From Methylorubrum sp. B1-46 (lineage in GTDB: Bacteria > Pseudomonadota > Alphaproteobacteria > Rhizobiales > Beijerinckiaceae), in the NCBI RefSeq assembly GCF_021117295.1, contig NZ_CP088247.1, positions 3,859,001 through 3,923,000 of the forward strand: DNA of 64,000 nt, given 5' to 3'. The first letter of the stretch is position 1, and each line of letters opens with the position of its first letter. The translations under genes were made by a program, and so were the position numbers. The notes beneath the pieces are model-generated. The model made no database searches and was not told the DNA's origin. It saw nothing but the letters and a program-made list of their open reading frames with translations. Below are positions 26,676-36,430 of the stretch, one piece after another.

Positions 26676-27842
26676 GTGAGCCCCGATCCCGCCCTCTCGC
26701 GCCGTGCGCAGGCCGTCGCCCCCTTCCTGGCGATGGACGTGATGGCCGCCGCCGGCGCCCGCGAGCGGCGCGGGGAGGGCGTCGTCCACATGGAGGTCGG
26801 CCAGCCCTCGGCGCCGGCGCCCCGCGCGGTGATCGCGGCGGCGCAAGCCGCGCTCGCCGACGGGCGCATCCCTTATACCGAGGCGCTCGGGCTGCCCGCT
26901 TTGCGCGAGCGCATCGCCCGGCACTACGCCGAGACCTACGGTGTCCGCCTTTCCCCCGAGCGGGTGGTGGTGACGACGGGCTCGTCGGCCGGCTTCGTGC
27001 TCGCCTTCCTCGCCCTGTTCGATGCCGGCGCGCGGATCGGCGTGCCGCGCCCCGGCTACCCGGCCTATGACGGCATCCTGCGCGCCCTTGACCTGATCCC
27101 GCAGCCGCTGACCCTGCGCGCCGAGGACCGCTACGCCCCGACCCCGGCGCTGGTGCGCGCGGTCCACGCAGCGGAGCGGCTCTCGGGCCTGCTGGTGATG
27201 AGCCCGGCCAACCCCTCCGGCACGGTGATCGCGCCGGCCCGCCTCGCCGAACTCTGTGCCACCGCGCGGTCCTTGCGCCTGCCCTTCATCTCGGACGAGA
27301 TCTATCACGGGCTCAGCTACGGCGTGCCGACGGCCACCGCCCTGCAATTCGACGACGCTGCCGTCGTCATCAACTCGTTCTCGAAATTCTACTGCATGAC
27401 CGGCTGGCGGGTCGGCTGGATGGTCGTGCCCGACGCCCTCGTGCGCGGGATCGAGCGGCTGGCGCAGAACCTCTATATCTCGGCGCCCTATCTCTCGCAG
27501 ATCGCGGCACTGGCCGCCTTCGACACGCTCGACGAGATCGTGGCGATCCGCGACGGCTACGCGCGGAACCGCGCCCTGCTCCTCGATGCGCTGCCGCCTC
27601 TCGGCTTCACCGGCATCCACCCGGTGGACGGCGCCTTCTACCTCTACGCCGACATGGCTCGCTTGACGGACGATGCCGGCGCCTTCTGCCGGCGCATGCT
27701 CGACGAGGCCGGGGTGGCCGCCACACCCGGCCTCGATTTCGACCCGGAGGAGGGCGGCCACCACATCCGCTTCTCCTTCGCCGGCTCGCAGGTGGATTGC
27801 GCCGAGGCGGTTACGCGGCTGAAGGGGTGGCTGGGCTCCTGA
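26676..27842 (+). CDS. class I/II PLP-dependent aminotransferase
   Basis: A 388-residue fold-type I aminotransferase of the aspartate aminotransferase superfamily. Visible are EVGQPSAPAP at the substrate loop, TTGSSAGFVLAF, PGYPAYDGILRAL, the MSPANPSGTV segment with the conserved Asn, SDEIYHGLSYG (Asp/Tyr contacts to PLP), and NSFSKFYCMTGWRVGW, where the Lys forms the Schiff base. The arginine in HHIRFSFA near the C-terminus would bind the substrate carboxylate. The amino acid used cannot be deduced. Confidence 0.9.
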   Translation: MSPDPALSRRAQAVAPFLAMDVMAAAGARERRGEGVVHMEVGQPSAPAPRAVIAAAQAALADGRIPYTEALGLPALRERIARHYAETYGVRLSPERVVVTTGSSAGFVLAFLALFDAGARIGVPRPGYPAYDGILRALDLIPQPLTLRAEDRYAPTPALVRAVHAAERLSGLLVMSPANPSGTVIAPARLAELCATARSLRLPFISDEIYHGLSYGVPTATALQFDDAAVVINSFSKFYCMTGWRVGWMVVPDALVRGIERLAQNLYISAPYLSQIAALAAFDTLDEIVAIRDGYARNRALLLDALPPLGFTGIHPVDGAFYLYADMARLTDDAGAFCRRMLDEAGVAATPGLDFDPEEGGHHIRFSFAGSQVDCAEAVTRLKGWLGS

Positions 27843-27871
27843 CCGGACGCAAAGCCCTGCGGCGCAGCGAT

Positions 27872-27973
27872 CCCTTCCCCCTGTGGGGGAAGGGCGGCCC
27901 TCGCGTGAGCGAGGGTCGGGAACGGGATCACCCGCCTAGTCCGCACATGCCCTCTCCCACGGAGGGGAGAGGG
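27872..27973. terminator. three consecutive hairpins between convergent genes
   Basis: Perfect inverted repeats at 27872-27880/27886-27894 (CCCTTCCCC), 27898-27904/27909-27915 (CCCTCGC) and 27950-27958/27965-27973 (CCCTCTCCC). They lie between the convergent aminotransferase and RNase E genes and probably stop transcription from both sides; the composition is also typical of dispersed intergenic palindromes. Confidence 0.65.
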
Positions 27974-27998
27974 ATTTGAACGGATCCTCGGTCGGGGG

Positions 27999-30900
27999 TT
28001 ACTCCCCGCCGAGCGCCGCCTTGGTGCGCGACCACCAGCCGGCCCGCTTCGGGCGGTTCGGATCGGGCGGGGTCAGCACCACCGCGACGGGCTCGGGCGC
28101 CGGCTCCGGCGCCGCCGGGACGGGGGCCGCCGCCTCGGTCGCGGCCTCCGCGACGGCATCCGCCCGGATCGGCTCGACTTCCGGCGCGGGAGCGACCGGA
28201 GGCCGCTCGGCGGCGCTGCCGTTCTCGGCGGCGAGCGAGACCGTGGTCACGTCGGCGTCGCTGACCGGCTCCTCGGGGCCGACCGGAAGGGCGTCGGAGG
28301 CGGTCTCCTCAGGATGCGCCTCGGAGACGGTCTCGGAGGCGTCCGCCGACCGGGCCTCGTCGGCCTCGGAATCCTGATCCGTGTCCGAGGAACCGTTGCG
28401 CTCGGTCCGGCCACGGCCGCGGCCGCCCCGGCGCCCGCGGCGGCGGCGGCGTCCGTTGCCGTCATCGTCGCCAGCCTCGGCAGCCTCCGAGGCGGCCTCG
28501 TCCCGCTCGGCGGCGGTGCCGACGGCCGCTTCGTCAACATGCGCCTCGGATTCGGGGGCCTCGTCGCCGTCCTCGCTCTCGGCTCCGTTGTCGTCGCCGG
28601 CCTCGTCCTCGTTGTCGTCGCCGTTGTCCTGCCGCGCGCGGGCCTCGCCCTCGCCGGAGGAGCGCCCGCCACGACGGCGGCGACGGCGGCGGCGGCGTCC
28701 GCCGCCGTCCTCGGAGGCGTCGGCGGCCGAGCGCTCCTCGGCGGTGCCCTCCGTCTCGGTCTCGGCTTCGGCCGCGATCTCGGCCTCCTCGCCCTCCTCG
28801 GTCTCGACGACGTCGTCCTCGAATTCCTCGGCCTCGTAGACCGGCGAGATCGCCACGGCGCGCACGCCCGTCACCGGGCCCTCGTGCTTCACCGCCGGCT
28901 CACCGCGTTCGAGCTGGAAGGCCGAAGTCGCCACGAGCCGGTCGTCGGCGGAGATGGTGATCGCCACCTGGAAGCGCTGCTCCAGATCGTAGAGATGCGC
29001 CCGCTTCTGGTTGAGAATGTAGAGCGCCGTCTCGGTGCGGGTGCGCAGCACGACGTTGTGGCTCGCCGACTTGAGCAGCCCCTCCTCGATCGAGCGCAGG
29101 ATATGCAGCGCCACCGAGGAGGTCGCCCGCACGAAGCCCGAGCCGCCGCAATGGGCGCAGGGGATGGACGACGATTCGAGCACGCCGGTGCGGATGCGCT
29201 GGCGGCTCATCTCAAGCAAGCCGAAGGGCGAGATCCGCCCGACCTGGATGCGCGCCCGGTCGTTCTTGAGCGCCTCGTTCAGGCGCTTCTCCACCGCCCG
29301 ATTGTTGCGCTTCTCCTCCATGTCGATGAAGTCGATCACGACTAGGCCGGCGAGGTCGCGCAGGCGCACTTGGCGGGCGACTTCCTCCGCCGCCTCGAGG
29401 TTCGTCTTGAGCGCGGTGTCCTCGATGTCGTGCTCACGCGTCGCGCGGCCCGAGTTCACGTCGATCGAGACCAGCGCCTCGGTCGGGTTGATGACGAGGT
29501 AGCCGCCCGAGCGAAGCGCCACATGGGTCGAGAACATCGCGTCGAGCTGCTGCTCAACGCCGTAGCGGGCGAAGATCGGCGTCGGGTCACGGTAGGGTTT
29601 CACCACCTTCGACTGGCCGGGCATCAGCATCCGCATGAAGTCCTTGGCCTCGCGGTAGGCGTCCTCGCCGGAGACCAGAACCTCGTCGAGATCCTTGTTG
29701 TAGAGGTCGCGGATCGCCCGCTTGATCAGCGAGCCCTCCTCGTAGACCAGCGCCGGGGCGGTGGAGGACAGCGTCAGCTCGCGCACGCTCTCCCACAGGC
29801 GCATCAGGTACTCGAAGTCGCGCTTGATCTCGGGCTTGGTGCGCGAGGCGCCGGCCGTGCGCAGGATGATCCCCATCCCCTCCGGCACGTCGAGATCGGC
29901 CACGACCTCCTTCAGGCGCTTGCGGTCGGCGGCCGAGGTGATCTTGCGGGAGATGCCGCCGCCGCGACCGGTATTGGGCATCAGCACCGAGTAGCGGCCG
30001 GCGAGCGACAGGTAGGTGGTGAGCGCCGCGCCCTTGGTGCCGCGCTCCTCCTTGACGACCTGAACGAGGATGATCTGGCGGCGCTTGATCACCTCCTGGA
30101 TCTTGTAGTGACGGCGATAGGCACGCGGGCGCTCGGGGATCTCGGCGAGCGCGTCGCCCGAACCGCCGACCTGCGCGACCCGGCGCTCGCCGTCCTCGGA
30201 CTCCTCGTCCTCTTCCTCGTCGTCCGAATCCTCGTCATCGGACTCGTCGTCGTCCTCATCCTCGTCATCGTCGGACTCGTCGTCCTCGGAATCCTCATCG
30301 TCCGAGTCCTCGTCGTCCGAATCCTCGGCGTCCGAGTCCTGGGTATCATCGTCGGACTCCGCTTCGGCCTGCTCGGCCTCGGAGACCGGTGCCGTGGCGC
30401 CGACGGGCTGCGGCTCGACCGTCTCCGCCTCGGCGGACGCGGCGTCGGAGGCTTCCGCCTCGACGGGCGGGTTCGGCGCCTCGGAGATCGCGGCGATGTC
30501 GGAGGGCTCGACCGCGGTCGGCGACTCGGCCTCGGCCGATCCTTCGACCGCCCCTTCGGCAGACGTGTCGGCCGGCGCGTCGCCGGCGGGCGCGCCGGGC
30601 TCCAGCGCGGCCTCGGGCAGGCTCGCCGAGGCGTCGCCACCGGGCTCGACCGCCGCAGGGGCCTCGTCGCCCTCGGGCCGCTCCTCGACGAGGGCGGCGC
30701 GCACCGCCTCGATCGCCTCCGGCGTCGGCGCGTCGGCGGCCTGGCCCTCGCCGGGAATGGCATCTTCCTCGGACACGGTCTCCGAGACCGCCTCCTGCGA
30801 CTTCACCGTGTCGCCGCTGCGGGCGCCGCGGGCCTCGGCCCGGCGCCCGCGCGAACGGCGGCCGCGCGGGGGACGGCGCTCCTCGCGCTCGCGGTGCTCC

Positions 30901-31196
30901 TCCTCCTCGCGCGCCTCGGCCTCGATCAGCGCGAGGCGGTCGGCCATCGGGATCTGGTAGTAGTCGGGGTGGATCTCGTTGAAGGCGAGGAAGCCGTGGC
31001 GGTTGCCGCCGTACTCGACGAAGGCCGCCTGGAGCGAGGGCTCCACGCGGGTGACCTTGGCGAGATAGATGTTGCCCCTCAGAGGCCGGCGGTTAGCCGC
31101 CTCGAAATCAAATTCCTCGACCCGCGAGCCTTGGACCGTGACGACCCGGGTCTCCTCCGGATGCATCGCATCGATGAGCATCTTGTTGTTGGCCAT
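27999..31196 (-). CDS. rne: ribonuclease E
   Basis: RNase E is the main endoribonuclease of mRNA decay and RNA processing and the scaffold of the degradosome. The 1065-residue protein has the S1 part (GNIYLAKVTRVEPSLQAAFVEYG near 41-63), interrupted by a ~255-residue acidic, low-complexity insertion (about 100-355, almost pure Asp/Glu/Ser around DDEDSDDEDSEDDES). The RNase domain follows, with SIDVNSGR near 577 and VVIDFIDM, then the zinc-link CAHCGGSG near 679. The tail contains arginine-rich and acidic blocks plus a final RPKRAGWWSRTKAALGG motif typical of alphaproteobacterial RNase E. Confidence 0.95.
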   Translation of the reverse strand: MANNKMLIDAMHPEETRVVTVQGSRVEEFDFEAANRRPLRGNIYLAKVTRVEPSLQAAFVEYGGNRHGFLAFNEIHPDYYQIPMADRLALIEAEAREEEEHREREERRPPRGRRSRGRRAEARGARSGDTVKSQEAVSETVSEEDAIPGEGQAADAPTPEAIEAVRAALVEERPEGDEAPAAVEPGGDASASLPEAALEPGAPAGDAPADTSAEGAVEGSAEAESPTAVEPSDIAAISEAPNPPVEAEASDAASAEAETVEPQPVGATAPVSEAEQAEAESDDDTQDSDAEDSDDEDSDDEDSEDDESDDDEDEDDDESDDEDSDDEEEDEESEDGERRVAQVGGSGDALAEIPERPRAYRRHYKIQEVIKRRQIILVQVVKEERGTKGAALTTYLSLAGRYSVLMPNTGRGGGISRKITSAADRKRLKEVVADLDVPEGMGIILRTAGASRTKPEIKRDFEYLMRLWESVRELTLSSTAPALVYEEGSLIKRAIRDLYNKDLDEVLVSGEDAYREAKDFMRMLMPGQSKVVKPYRDPTPIFARYGVEQQLDAMFSTHVALRSGGYLVINPTEALVSIDVNSGRATREHDIEDTALKTNLEAAEEVARQVRLRDLAGLVVIDFIDMEEKRNNRAVEKRLNEALKNDRARIQVGRISPFGLLEMSRQRIRTGVLESSSIPCAHCGGSGFVRATSSVALHILRSIEEGLLKSASHNVVLRTRTETALYILNQKRAHLYDLEQRFQVAITISADDRLVATSAFQLERGEPAVKHEGPVTGVRAVAISPVYEAEEFEDDVVETEEGEEAEIAAEAETETEGTAEERSAADASEDGGGRRRRRRRRRGGRSSGEGEARARQDNGDDNEDEAGDDNGAESEDGDEAPESEAHVDEAAVGTAAERDEAASEAAEAGDDDGNGRRRRRGRRGGRGRGRTERNGSSDTDQDSEADEARSADASETVSEAHPEETASDALPVGPEEPVSDADVTTVSLAAENGSAAERPPVAPAPEVEPIRADAVAEAATEAAAPVPAAPEPAPEPVAVVLTPPDPNRPKRAGWWSRTKAALGGE

Positions 31197-31912
31197 GACG
31201 TGCTTTCGACATGGCGGCCGACGTCGTTCTCCTCACGCTCGCGCCGCTTGGTCCCGGCGGCGCCGCCCCCGGCCTACGGGCCGGAAGGAAAGGGGCGCGT
31301 GCCGGCCTCGTCACCGAGGTCGCGGAGGATGCGGGGAGGGGATTGCCGTCAACCGCCTTCTGGCGCCGGGCATCGGCGCGCTGGGGGTTGAACAGGGCCG
31401 GGGAGACGGAAGGGGCGAGGCGACGCGAAAACCGCGCGCCTTCGGCACGAGCAGCGGCAACCGATGCTGTGCGTCCTCCCATCCTGATCCGGCCTCGCGA
31501 AGATGGTGGGCCGGTTGAGCGGCCCGTACAGATTTCATGGGCGCGACCGCCCCGGAATGATCGGGAGGCCGCGAATGCCGTAACACCCGCCCGGATGCCG
31601 GGAGGCGCCGACTGACGCTGCCAATACGAGCGAGGTGGGCGCCGACATGCCCCGGGCGCGCCCGAGGGCCGCCGAAGCGCCAACCCGGGAATGGGGTCGA
31701 TATCATTACAGAGTGTCGCGGGAGAATTGCAAGGGTTCCGTATGACGGCCCTCGGCACTTCGTCAGGGGAGTGCAAGGGAGCGCATAGGAGCGCGTGGGC
31801 GCAATGGGAGCGCAGTGACGCTCGTGCCGTCTTCGTGAACCGGATACCGCTCTGCAGGCTTGAAGCAGGCGAGAGCCGCCGGCACCGCCGGGCGGCAGGG
31901 GAGGGCTTCGCG
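31197..31912. other. long upstream region of rne
   Basis: About 715 bp between the start of rne (minus) and a tiny plus-strand gene. Overlapping frames on both strands show no recognisable protein. The region is the likely home of the rne promoter and a long 5' untranslated region, which in other bacteria serves RNase E autoregulation; no structured RNA family is recognised by eye. Confidence 0.5.
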
Positions 31913-32098
31913 GTGTCGGCTCCGGAACAATCGCTCGCCTCGGTGGCGAAGGAAGGGCGTGAGGCCCGTTACCGGGGCGACCCGGACAGCGCCAACCCGC
32001 ACCCGGAGGGCTCGGAGGCACATGCGGTCTGGCGGCGGGCCTGGGCGATGCCCGACGGCGAGGCGGCCGAACGGGAGGCACCCGACAGCCGCGCCTGA
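31913..32098 (+). CDS. small Rmf/CrpP-like protein
   Basis: A 61-residue protein from a GTG at 31913 with GGGGAGGG about 8 bases upstream. The centre reads GREARYRGDPDSANPHPEGSE followed by AHAVWRRAWAMPDGEAA. That spacing (a short basic helix, then G-x-x-x-x-A-N-P-x-P-x-G-S-E-A-x-x-W-x-x-A/G-W) is the pattern of ribosome-modulation-factor-like and CrpP-like small proteins. Function is unproven; binding of RNA or ribosomes is one option. The frame is open upstream to 31691, but that part is non-homologous. Confidence 0.6.
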   Translation: MSAPEQSLASVAKEGREARYRGDPDSANPHPEGSEAHAVWRRAWAMPDGEAAEREAPDSRA

Positions 32099-32296
32099 CG
32101 CGCCGGCCATCCCATCCGCCGCCCTCATCCTGAAGGGGGAGGGGAGGATAGGACGCGCCACGGCTACCAGCGGGGTCGCTCCATGGTGTCGCTCTTGCAC
32201 AACAGCGTCACCGGGACCGCGATCGACGCGGTGAGGAACGGTTAACCATCTCGGCCGTATCCCGTATCGGAGGCTCCCCGGAACCTTGGCCGACCG

Positions 32297-33628
32297 ATGC
32301 CGCACAGCACCCGCCTGCCCGGACTTCTCCGCCCCGTCGCCGCCCTCTCACTCCTGGGGGGCGCGCTCTTGGCGTTCGGCCCTGCGACGGCCCAGGACGG
32401 CCCACAAAGCAGCGGCCCGCAAGGCAACGGCGCGGCGGTGGCGATCGCCGCCGAGACCGCGAGCCGGGACGGTACCACGCGGCTCACCCTCACCCTGTCG
32501 AAGGCGATCGAGGCGCGCGCCTTCGTGATGGAGCGGCCGGACCGGGCGGTGATCGATCTGCCCGAGGTCAATTTCCAGCTCGATGGGGAGACGGGCAAGC
32601 TGAGCGGGCGCAAGCGGGACGGCGCCATCGCCTCGTTCCGCTACGGCCTGTTCGCGCCGGGCCGCTCGCGCATCGTGGTCGATCTCACCGGCCCCGCCGT
32701 GGTCGAGGCCGTGGAGACGGTCAAGACCCGCGAGGGCGCGGTGCTCGTCTCGATTCCCTTCCGCAAGGTCGATCGCGACACCTTCCGCAAGGCGGCGGTG
32801 GCGGGCGATCCGAGCCCAGCGGCCGCCGCCAAGGCGGCACCCAAGGCCGCGTCGACGAGCGAGGCCGCCGACACCCGCCCGCTCATCGTCATCGATGCGG
32901 GCCATGGCGGCACCGATCCCGGCGCCATCGCCGCCACGGGGGTGTTCGAGAAGGACATCGTGTTCGGCTTCGCCCAATCCTTCGCCGAGCGGCTGGAACA
33001 GTCGGGCCGCTACCGCCTGGTGATGACCCGCGACCGCGACGTGTTCGTGCCGCTGGCCGAGCGGGTGCGCATCGCCCGCGAGGCCAAGGCCGACCTGTTC
33101 ATCTCGATCCATGCCGACTCGATCTCGGCCGCGCCGCAGGTGAAGGGTGCCACGATCTACACGGGCTCGGAGAAGGCGACCGACAGCGAGTCCGCCCGGC
33201 TCGCCGAGCGCGAGAACCGAGCGGATGCCGCCGCCGGCACCGAATCCGGCGAGGGGCCGGCCGATGTCGCCGACATCCTCCAGGAACTGACGCTCCGCGA
33301 GACCCGCGGCTTCTCGGCGGGCTTTGCCGGCCGGCTGATGGGCCAGCTCTCGCCGGTGATGGAGATGAGCACGAAGCCGCACCGCGAGGCCGGCTTCAAG
33401 GTGCTGCGCTCCCCCGACGTGCCCTCGGTGCTGATCGAACTCGGCTACCTGTCGAGCAAGAGCGATCTCGAGAAGCTGCAATCGGAGGAGTGGCGCGCCC
33501 GGGTGACGGGATCGATGGCCAAGGCCGTGGACCTGTTCTTCTCCGGTCGGGCCACCCTCTCGCGGCCAGCGCCGACCGGAGCGCGCTCCGCCGAGAACGG
33601 AAAAAGCGCGATCGCGCTCCGGCCCTGA
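32297..33628 (+). CDS. amiC: N-acetylmuramoyl-L-alanine amidase, AmiC-like
   Basis: A 443-residue periplasmic zinc amidase that cuts the stem peptide from peptidoglycan during cell separation. A signal peptide covers the start (GLLRPVAALSLLGGALLAFGPATAQ), an AMIN domain follows (TRLTLTLSKAIEARAFVMERPDRAVIDLPEVNF), then an Ala/Lys-rich linker, and the Amidase_3 domain: VIDAGHGGTDPGA (Zn His), VPLAERVRIAREAKADLFISIHADS (second His) and VLIELGYLSSKSD (catalytic Glu). It is followed by the PBP1a gene on the same strand; the pairing rne(-)/amiC/mrcA(+) is conserved in alphaproteobacteria. Confidence 0.93.
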   Translation: MPHSTRLPGLLRPVAALSLLGGALLAFGPATAQDGPQSSGPQGNGAAVAIAAETASRDGTTRLTLTLSKAIEARAFVMERPDRAVIDLPEVNFQLDGETGKLSGRKRDGAIASFRYGLFAPGRSRIVVDLTGPAVVEAVETVKTREGAVLVSIPFRKVDRDTFRKAAVAGDPSPAAAAKAAPKAASTSEAADTRPLIVIDAGHGGTDPGAIAATGVFEKDIVFGFAQSFAERLEQSGRYRLVMTRDRDVFVPLAERVRIAREAKADLFISIHADSISAAPQVKGATIYTGSEKATDSESARLAERENRADAAAGTESGEGPADVADILQELTLRETRGFSAGFAGRLMGQLSPVMEMSTKPHREAGFKVLRSPDVPSVLIELGYLSSKSDLEKLQSEEWRARVTGSMAKAVDLFFSGRATLSRPAPTGARSAENGKSAIALRP

Positions 33629-33950
33629 GGGGCCGGGCACGGTTCCCCAGCGCGAAGAGCGGTGCCGCGGCCTTTGACGAGGCGTCGAGCGGAGCGAAAG
33701 CCCGAGGGGCCGAGGTCTTCCGCGGAAGCGGGCGACGGCGACTGAGGCTGACTGAACCCAAGGGATCGCTTTCGGGAGATCCCCTCGATCGCCCCAGTTT
33801 CACCATAGAGCCGGTGTCGATACGGGGCTCGACGAGCCCCCCCGTCCGCCTGACACGAGGCGCGGCCGCGCGGGGCCTCACCAGAGCCCGCGGCAGGCCC
33901 TCGCGCCGGCCCATCGGCACGCAGCGGACGAGCGACGGAACGGACCCCGG
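33629..33950. other. interval between amiC and mrcA
   Basis: About 320 bp without a gene of its own. It holds a perfect hairpin GGGGCTC-GAC-GAGCCCC (33824-33840) followed by C- rather than T-rich sequence. It probably contains an internal promoter for mrcA; the -35/-10 boxes cannot be fixed by eye. Confidence 0.4.
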
Positions 33951-36368
33951 ATGCGTTTCATCCTGCGATTCTTCGCCTTCCTGTTCTCGGCCGGCGCGGT
34001 GGTGTTCTGCATCGCCGCGGCGGTGGGCGCGTTCTTCTACTGGAAGTACAGCCAGGATCTGCCCGACCACGCCGCGCTCGCCAATTACGAGCCGCCGGTG
34101 ATGACCCGCGTCCACGCCGCCGACGGCTCGCTGCTGGCCGAGTACGCCCACGAGCGGCGCCTCTACCTGCCGATCCAGGCGATGCCGAAGATCGTGGTCG
34201 CCGCTTTCCTCTCGGCCGAGGACAAGAACTTCTACAAGCACGGCGGCATCGACCCCGAGGGCATCGTCCGCGCGATCCTCACCAACGCCCAGTCCGGGAA
34301 GAAGCAGGGCGCCTCGACCATCACCCAGCAGGTGGCCAAGAACTTCCTGCTCTCGAACGAGCAGACCTACGACCGCAAGATCAAGGAAGCGCTGATCGCG
34401 CTGCGGATCGAGTCGACCTACTCGAAGGACAAGATCCTCGAACTCTACCTCAACGAGATTTTTTTGGGGACCATCGTTCCGGGCCGCAACCTCCATGGCG
34501 TGGCGGCGGCGGCGCTGGATTACTTCGGAAAGTCGGTTCACGAGCTGACGATCAACGAGGCGGCCTATCTCGCCGCGCTCCCGAAGGGTCCGAACAACTA
34601 CCATCCCTACCGCAAGACCCAGGCGGCGCTGGCGCGGCGCAACGAGATCATCGGCCTGATGGCCCAGAACGGCTACATCACCGCCGAGGAGGGCACCGAG
34701 GCCAAGAAGCAGCCGCTCGGCGTGAACCCGCGCGTCGCCTTCGCCAACGCGGCCAATGCCAACTACTTCACCGAAGAGGTGCGCCGCGAGATCTCCGAGC
34801 GCTACGGCCAGAGCAAGCTCTACGAGGGCGGCCTCTCGGTGCGCGCCACCCTCGATCCGAAGATGCAGGCGCTCGCCCGCAAGGCGCTCATCGACGGCCT
34901 CGTGCGCTACGATCAGGCCCGCGGCTGGCGCGGCGCCGAGCACAAGGTGGACCTGACCGGCCGCGATTGGGGCCAGGCCATCGCCGAATTGCCGGCACTC
35001 GGCGACATCGCTCCCTGGCGGCTCGCGGTGGTCTTGAACACCAATGGCGGCGTCGCCCAGGTCGGCCTCCAGCCCAAGCGCGAGCCCGGCGGCGCCCTCT
35101 CGAAGGAGCGCGAGACCGGTGCGGTCACCGCGGAAGGCGTGAAATGGACCGGCCGCCCGGTCGCCACCGCGCTGAAGGTCGGCGACGTGGTCTATGTCGA
35201 GCCGCTCGATCCGGCCAAGAGCACCTACCGCCTGCGCCAGAAGCCCGAGGTGTCGGGCGCCATCGTTGCGATGGACCCGTATACGGGCCGCGTCCACGCC
35301 ATGGTCGGCGGCTTCTCCTACGAGGAATCCGAGTTCAACCGCGCCACCCAGGCGATGCGCCAGCCCGGCTCCTCGTTCAAGCCGCTCGTCTACTCGGCGG
35401 CGCTCGACAACGGCTACACCCCGTCCTCGGTGGTGCTCGATTCACCGATCACCATCGAGGCCGGCCCCGGCCAGGAGGCGTGGTCGCCCTCGAACTACGA
35501 CGGCAAGTCCGGCGGCCCGCACACCCTGCGCTACGGCATCGAGCACTCGAAGAATCTGATGACGGTGCGGCTGGCCAAAGACATCGGAATGCCGCTGATC
35601 GCCGAGTATTCCCGTCGGTTCGGCGTCTACGACGACCTGCTCCCCGTCCTGCCGATGTCGCTGGGCGCCGGCGAGACCACGGTGATGCGCATGGTCACCG
35701 CCTACTCGATGCTGGCCAATGGCGGGCGGCGCATCCGCCCGACGCTGATCGACCGCATCCAGGACCGCACCGGCGAGACGATCTACCGCCACGACAACCG
35801 CAAATGCGTCGGCTGCGACGCCGAGAAGTGGTCGGGCCAGGACGAGCCGAAACTCGTGGACGAGTCCGAGCAGGTGCTCGACCCGCTCACCGCCTACCAG
35901 ATGGTCTCGATCATGGAGGGCGTGGTCCAGCGCGGCACCGCGACCATCCTGAAGCAGATCGGCAAGCCGCTCGCCGGCAAGACCGGCACGACCAACGACG
36001 CCAAGGATGCGTGGTTCGTGGGCTTCTCCCCCGATCTCGCGGTGGGCGTCTATCTCGGCTTCGACAAGCCGCGCTCGCTGGGCGACCGGGCCACCGGCGG
36101 CGGGCTGGCCGCCCCGATCGTCCTCGACTTCCTGAAGGTGGCGCTCAAGGACAAGCCGCCGACCCCGTTCCGCGTGCCGCCGGGGATCAAGCTGATTCGC
36201 GTCAACGCTTCCTCCGGCACCCGCGCCGGCTCGGGTGAGGGCGGCGGCACCATCCTCGAGGCGTTCAAGCCCGGCACCGCCCCCCCGGACGCCTACGTCG
36301 CCCCGTCCGCCCCCGCCGCGCCGCCGCCGGATGCCGGCGCCGCCGCCCAGGCCGGCGGGGTGTACTGA
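33951..36368 (+). CDS. mrcA: penicillin-binding protein 1A
   Basis: A bifunctional class A PBP that polymerises and cross-links peptidoglycan. One N-terminal membrane anchor (residues ~3-28) is followed by a GT51 glycosyltransferase domain with catalytic Glu in AEDKNFYKHGG and with GASTITQQVAKN. A large insert/OB-like region comes next, then the transpeptidase with SxxK at 474-477 (PGSSFKP) and KTGTTND near 675. The 805-residue length is normal. The tail is proline/alanine-rich. No internal frameshift is seen. A strong terminator follows the stop. Confidence 0.95.
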   Translation: MRFILRFFAFLFSAGAVVFCIAAAVGAFFYWKYSQDLPDHAALANYEPPVMTRVHAADGSLLAEYAHERRLYLPIQAMPKIVVAAFLSAEDKNFYKHGGIDPEGIVRAILTNAQSGKKQGASTITQQVAKNFLLSNEQTYDRKIKEALIALRIESTYSKDKILELYLNEIFLGTIVPGRNLHGVAAAALDYFGKSVHELTINEAAYLAALPKGPNNYHPYRKTQAALARRNEIIGLMAQNGYITAEEGTEAKKQPLGVNPRVAFANAANANYFTEEVRREISERYGQSKLYEGGLSVRATLDPKMQALARKALIDGLVRYDQARGWRGAEHKVDLTGRDWGQAIAELPALGDIAPWRLAVVLNTNGGVAQVGLQPKREPGGALSKERETGAVTAEGVKWTGRPVATALKVGDVVYVEPLDPAKSTYRLRQKPEVSGAIVAMDPYTGRVHAMVGGFSYEESEFNRATQAMRQPGSSFKPLVYSAALDNGYTPSSVVLDSPITIEAGPGQEAWSPSNYDGKSGGPHTLRYGIEHSKNLMTVRLAKDIGMPLIAEYSRRFGVYDDLLPVLPMSLGAGETTVMRMVTAYSMLANGGRRIRPTLIDRIQDRTGETIYRHDNRKCVGCDAEKWSGQDEPKLVDESEQVLDPLTAYQMVSIMEGVVQRGTATILKQIGKPLAGKTGTTNDAKDAWFVGFSPDLAVGVYLGFDKPRSLGDRATGGGLAAPIVLDFLKVALKDKPPTPFRVPPGIKLIRVNASSGTRAGSGEGGGTILEAFKPGTAPPDAYVAPSAPAAPPPDAGAAAQAGGVY

Positions 36369-36396
36369 AGCCCCCCTCACGATCCGCGATCGACAG

Positions 36397-36430
36397 AGAG
36401 CCGCCCCGACCGGGGCGGCTCTTTTCGTTT
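36397..36430 (+). terminator. Rho-independent terminator of mrcA
   Basis: A perfect 11-bp stem AGAGCCGCCCC / GGGGCGGCTCT (36397-36407 and 36412-36422) with a 4-nt loop, followed by TTTTCGTTT. It starts 28 bp after the mrcA stop. Confidence 0.92.

Noticed and set aside
29370..31391. 673-codon open frame opposite rne
   Set aside because: Arises from the repetitive acidic coding of RNase E read in reverse; the valine/leucine/glycine runs are codon complements, not a membrane protein.
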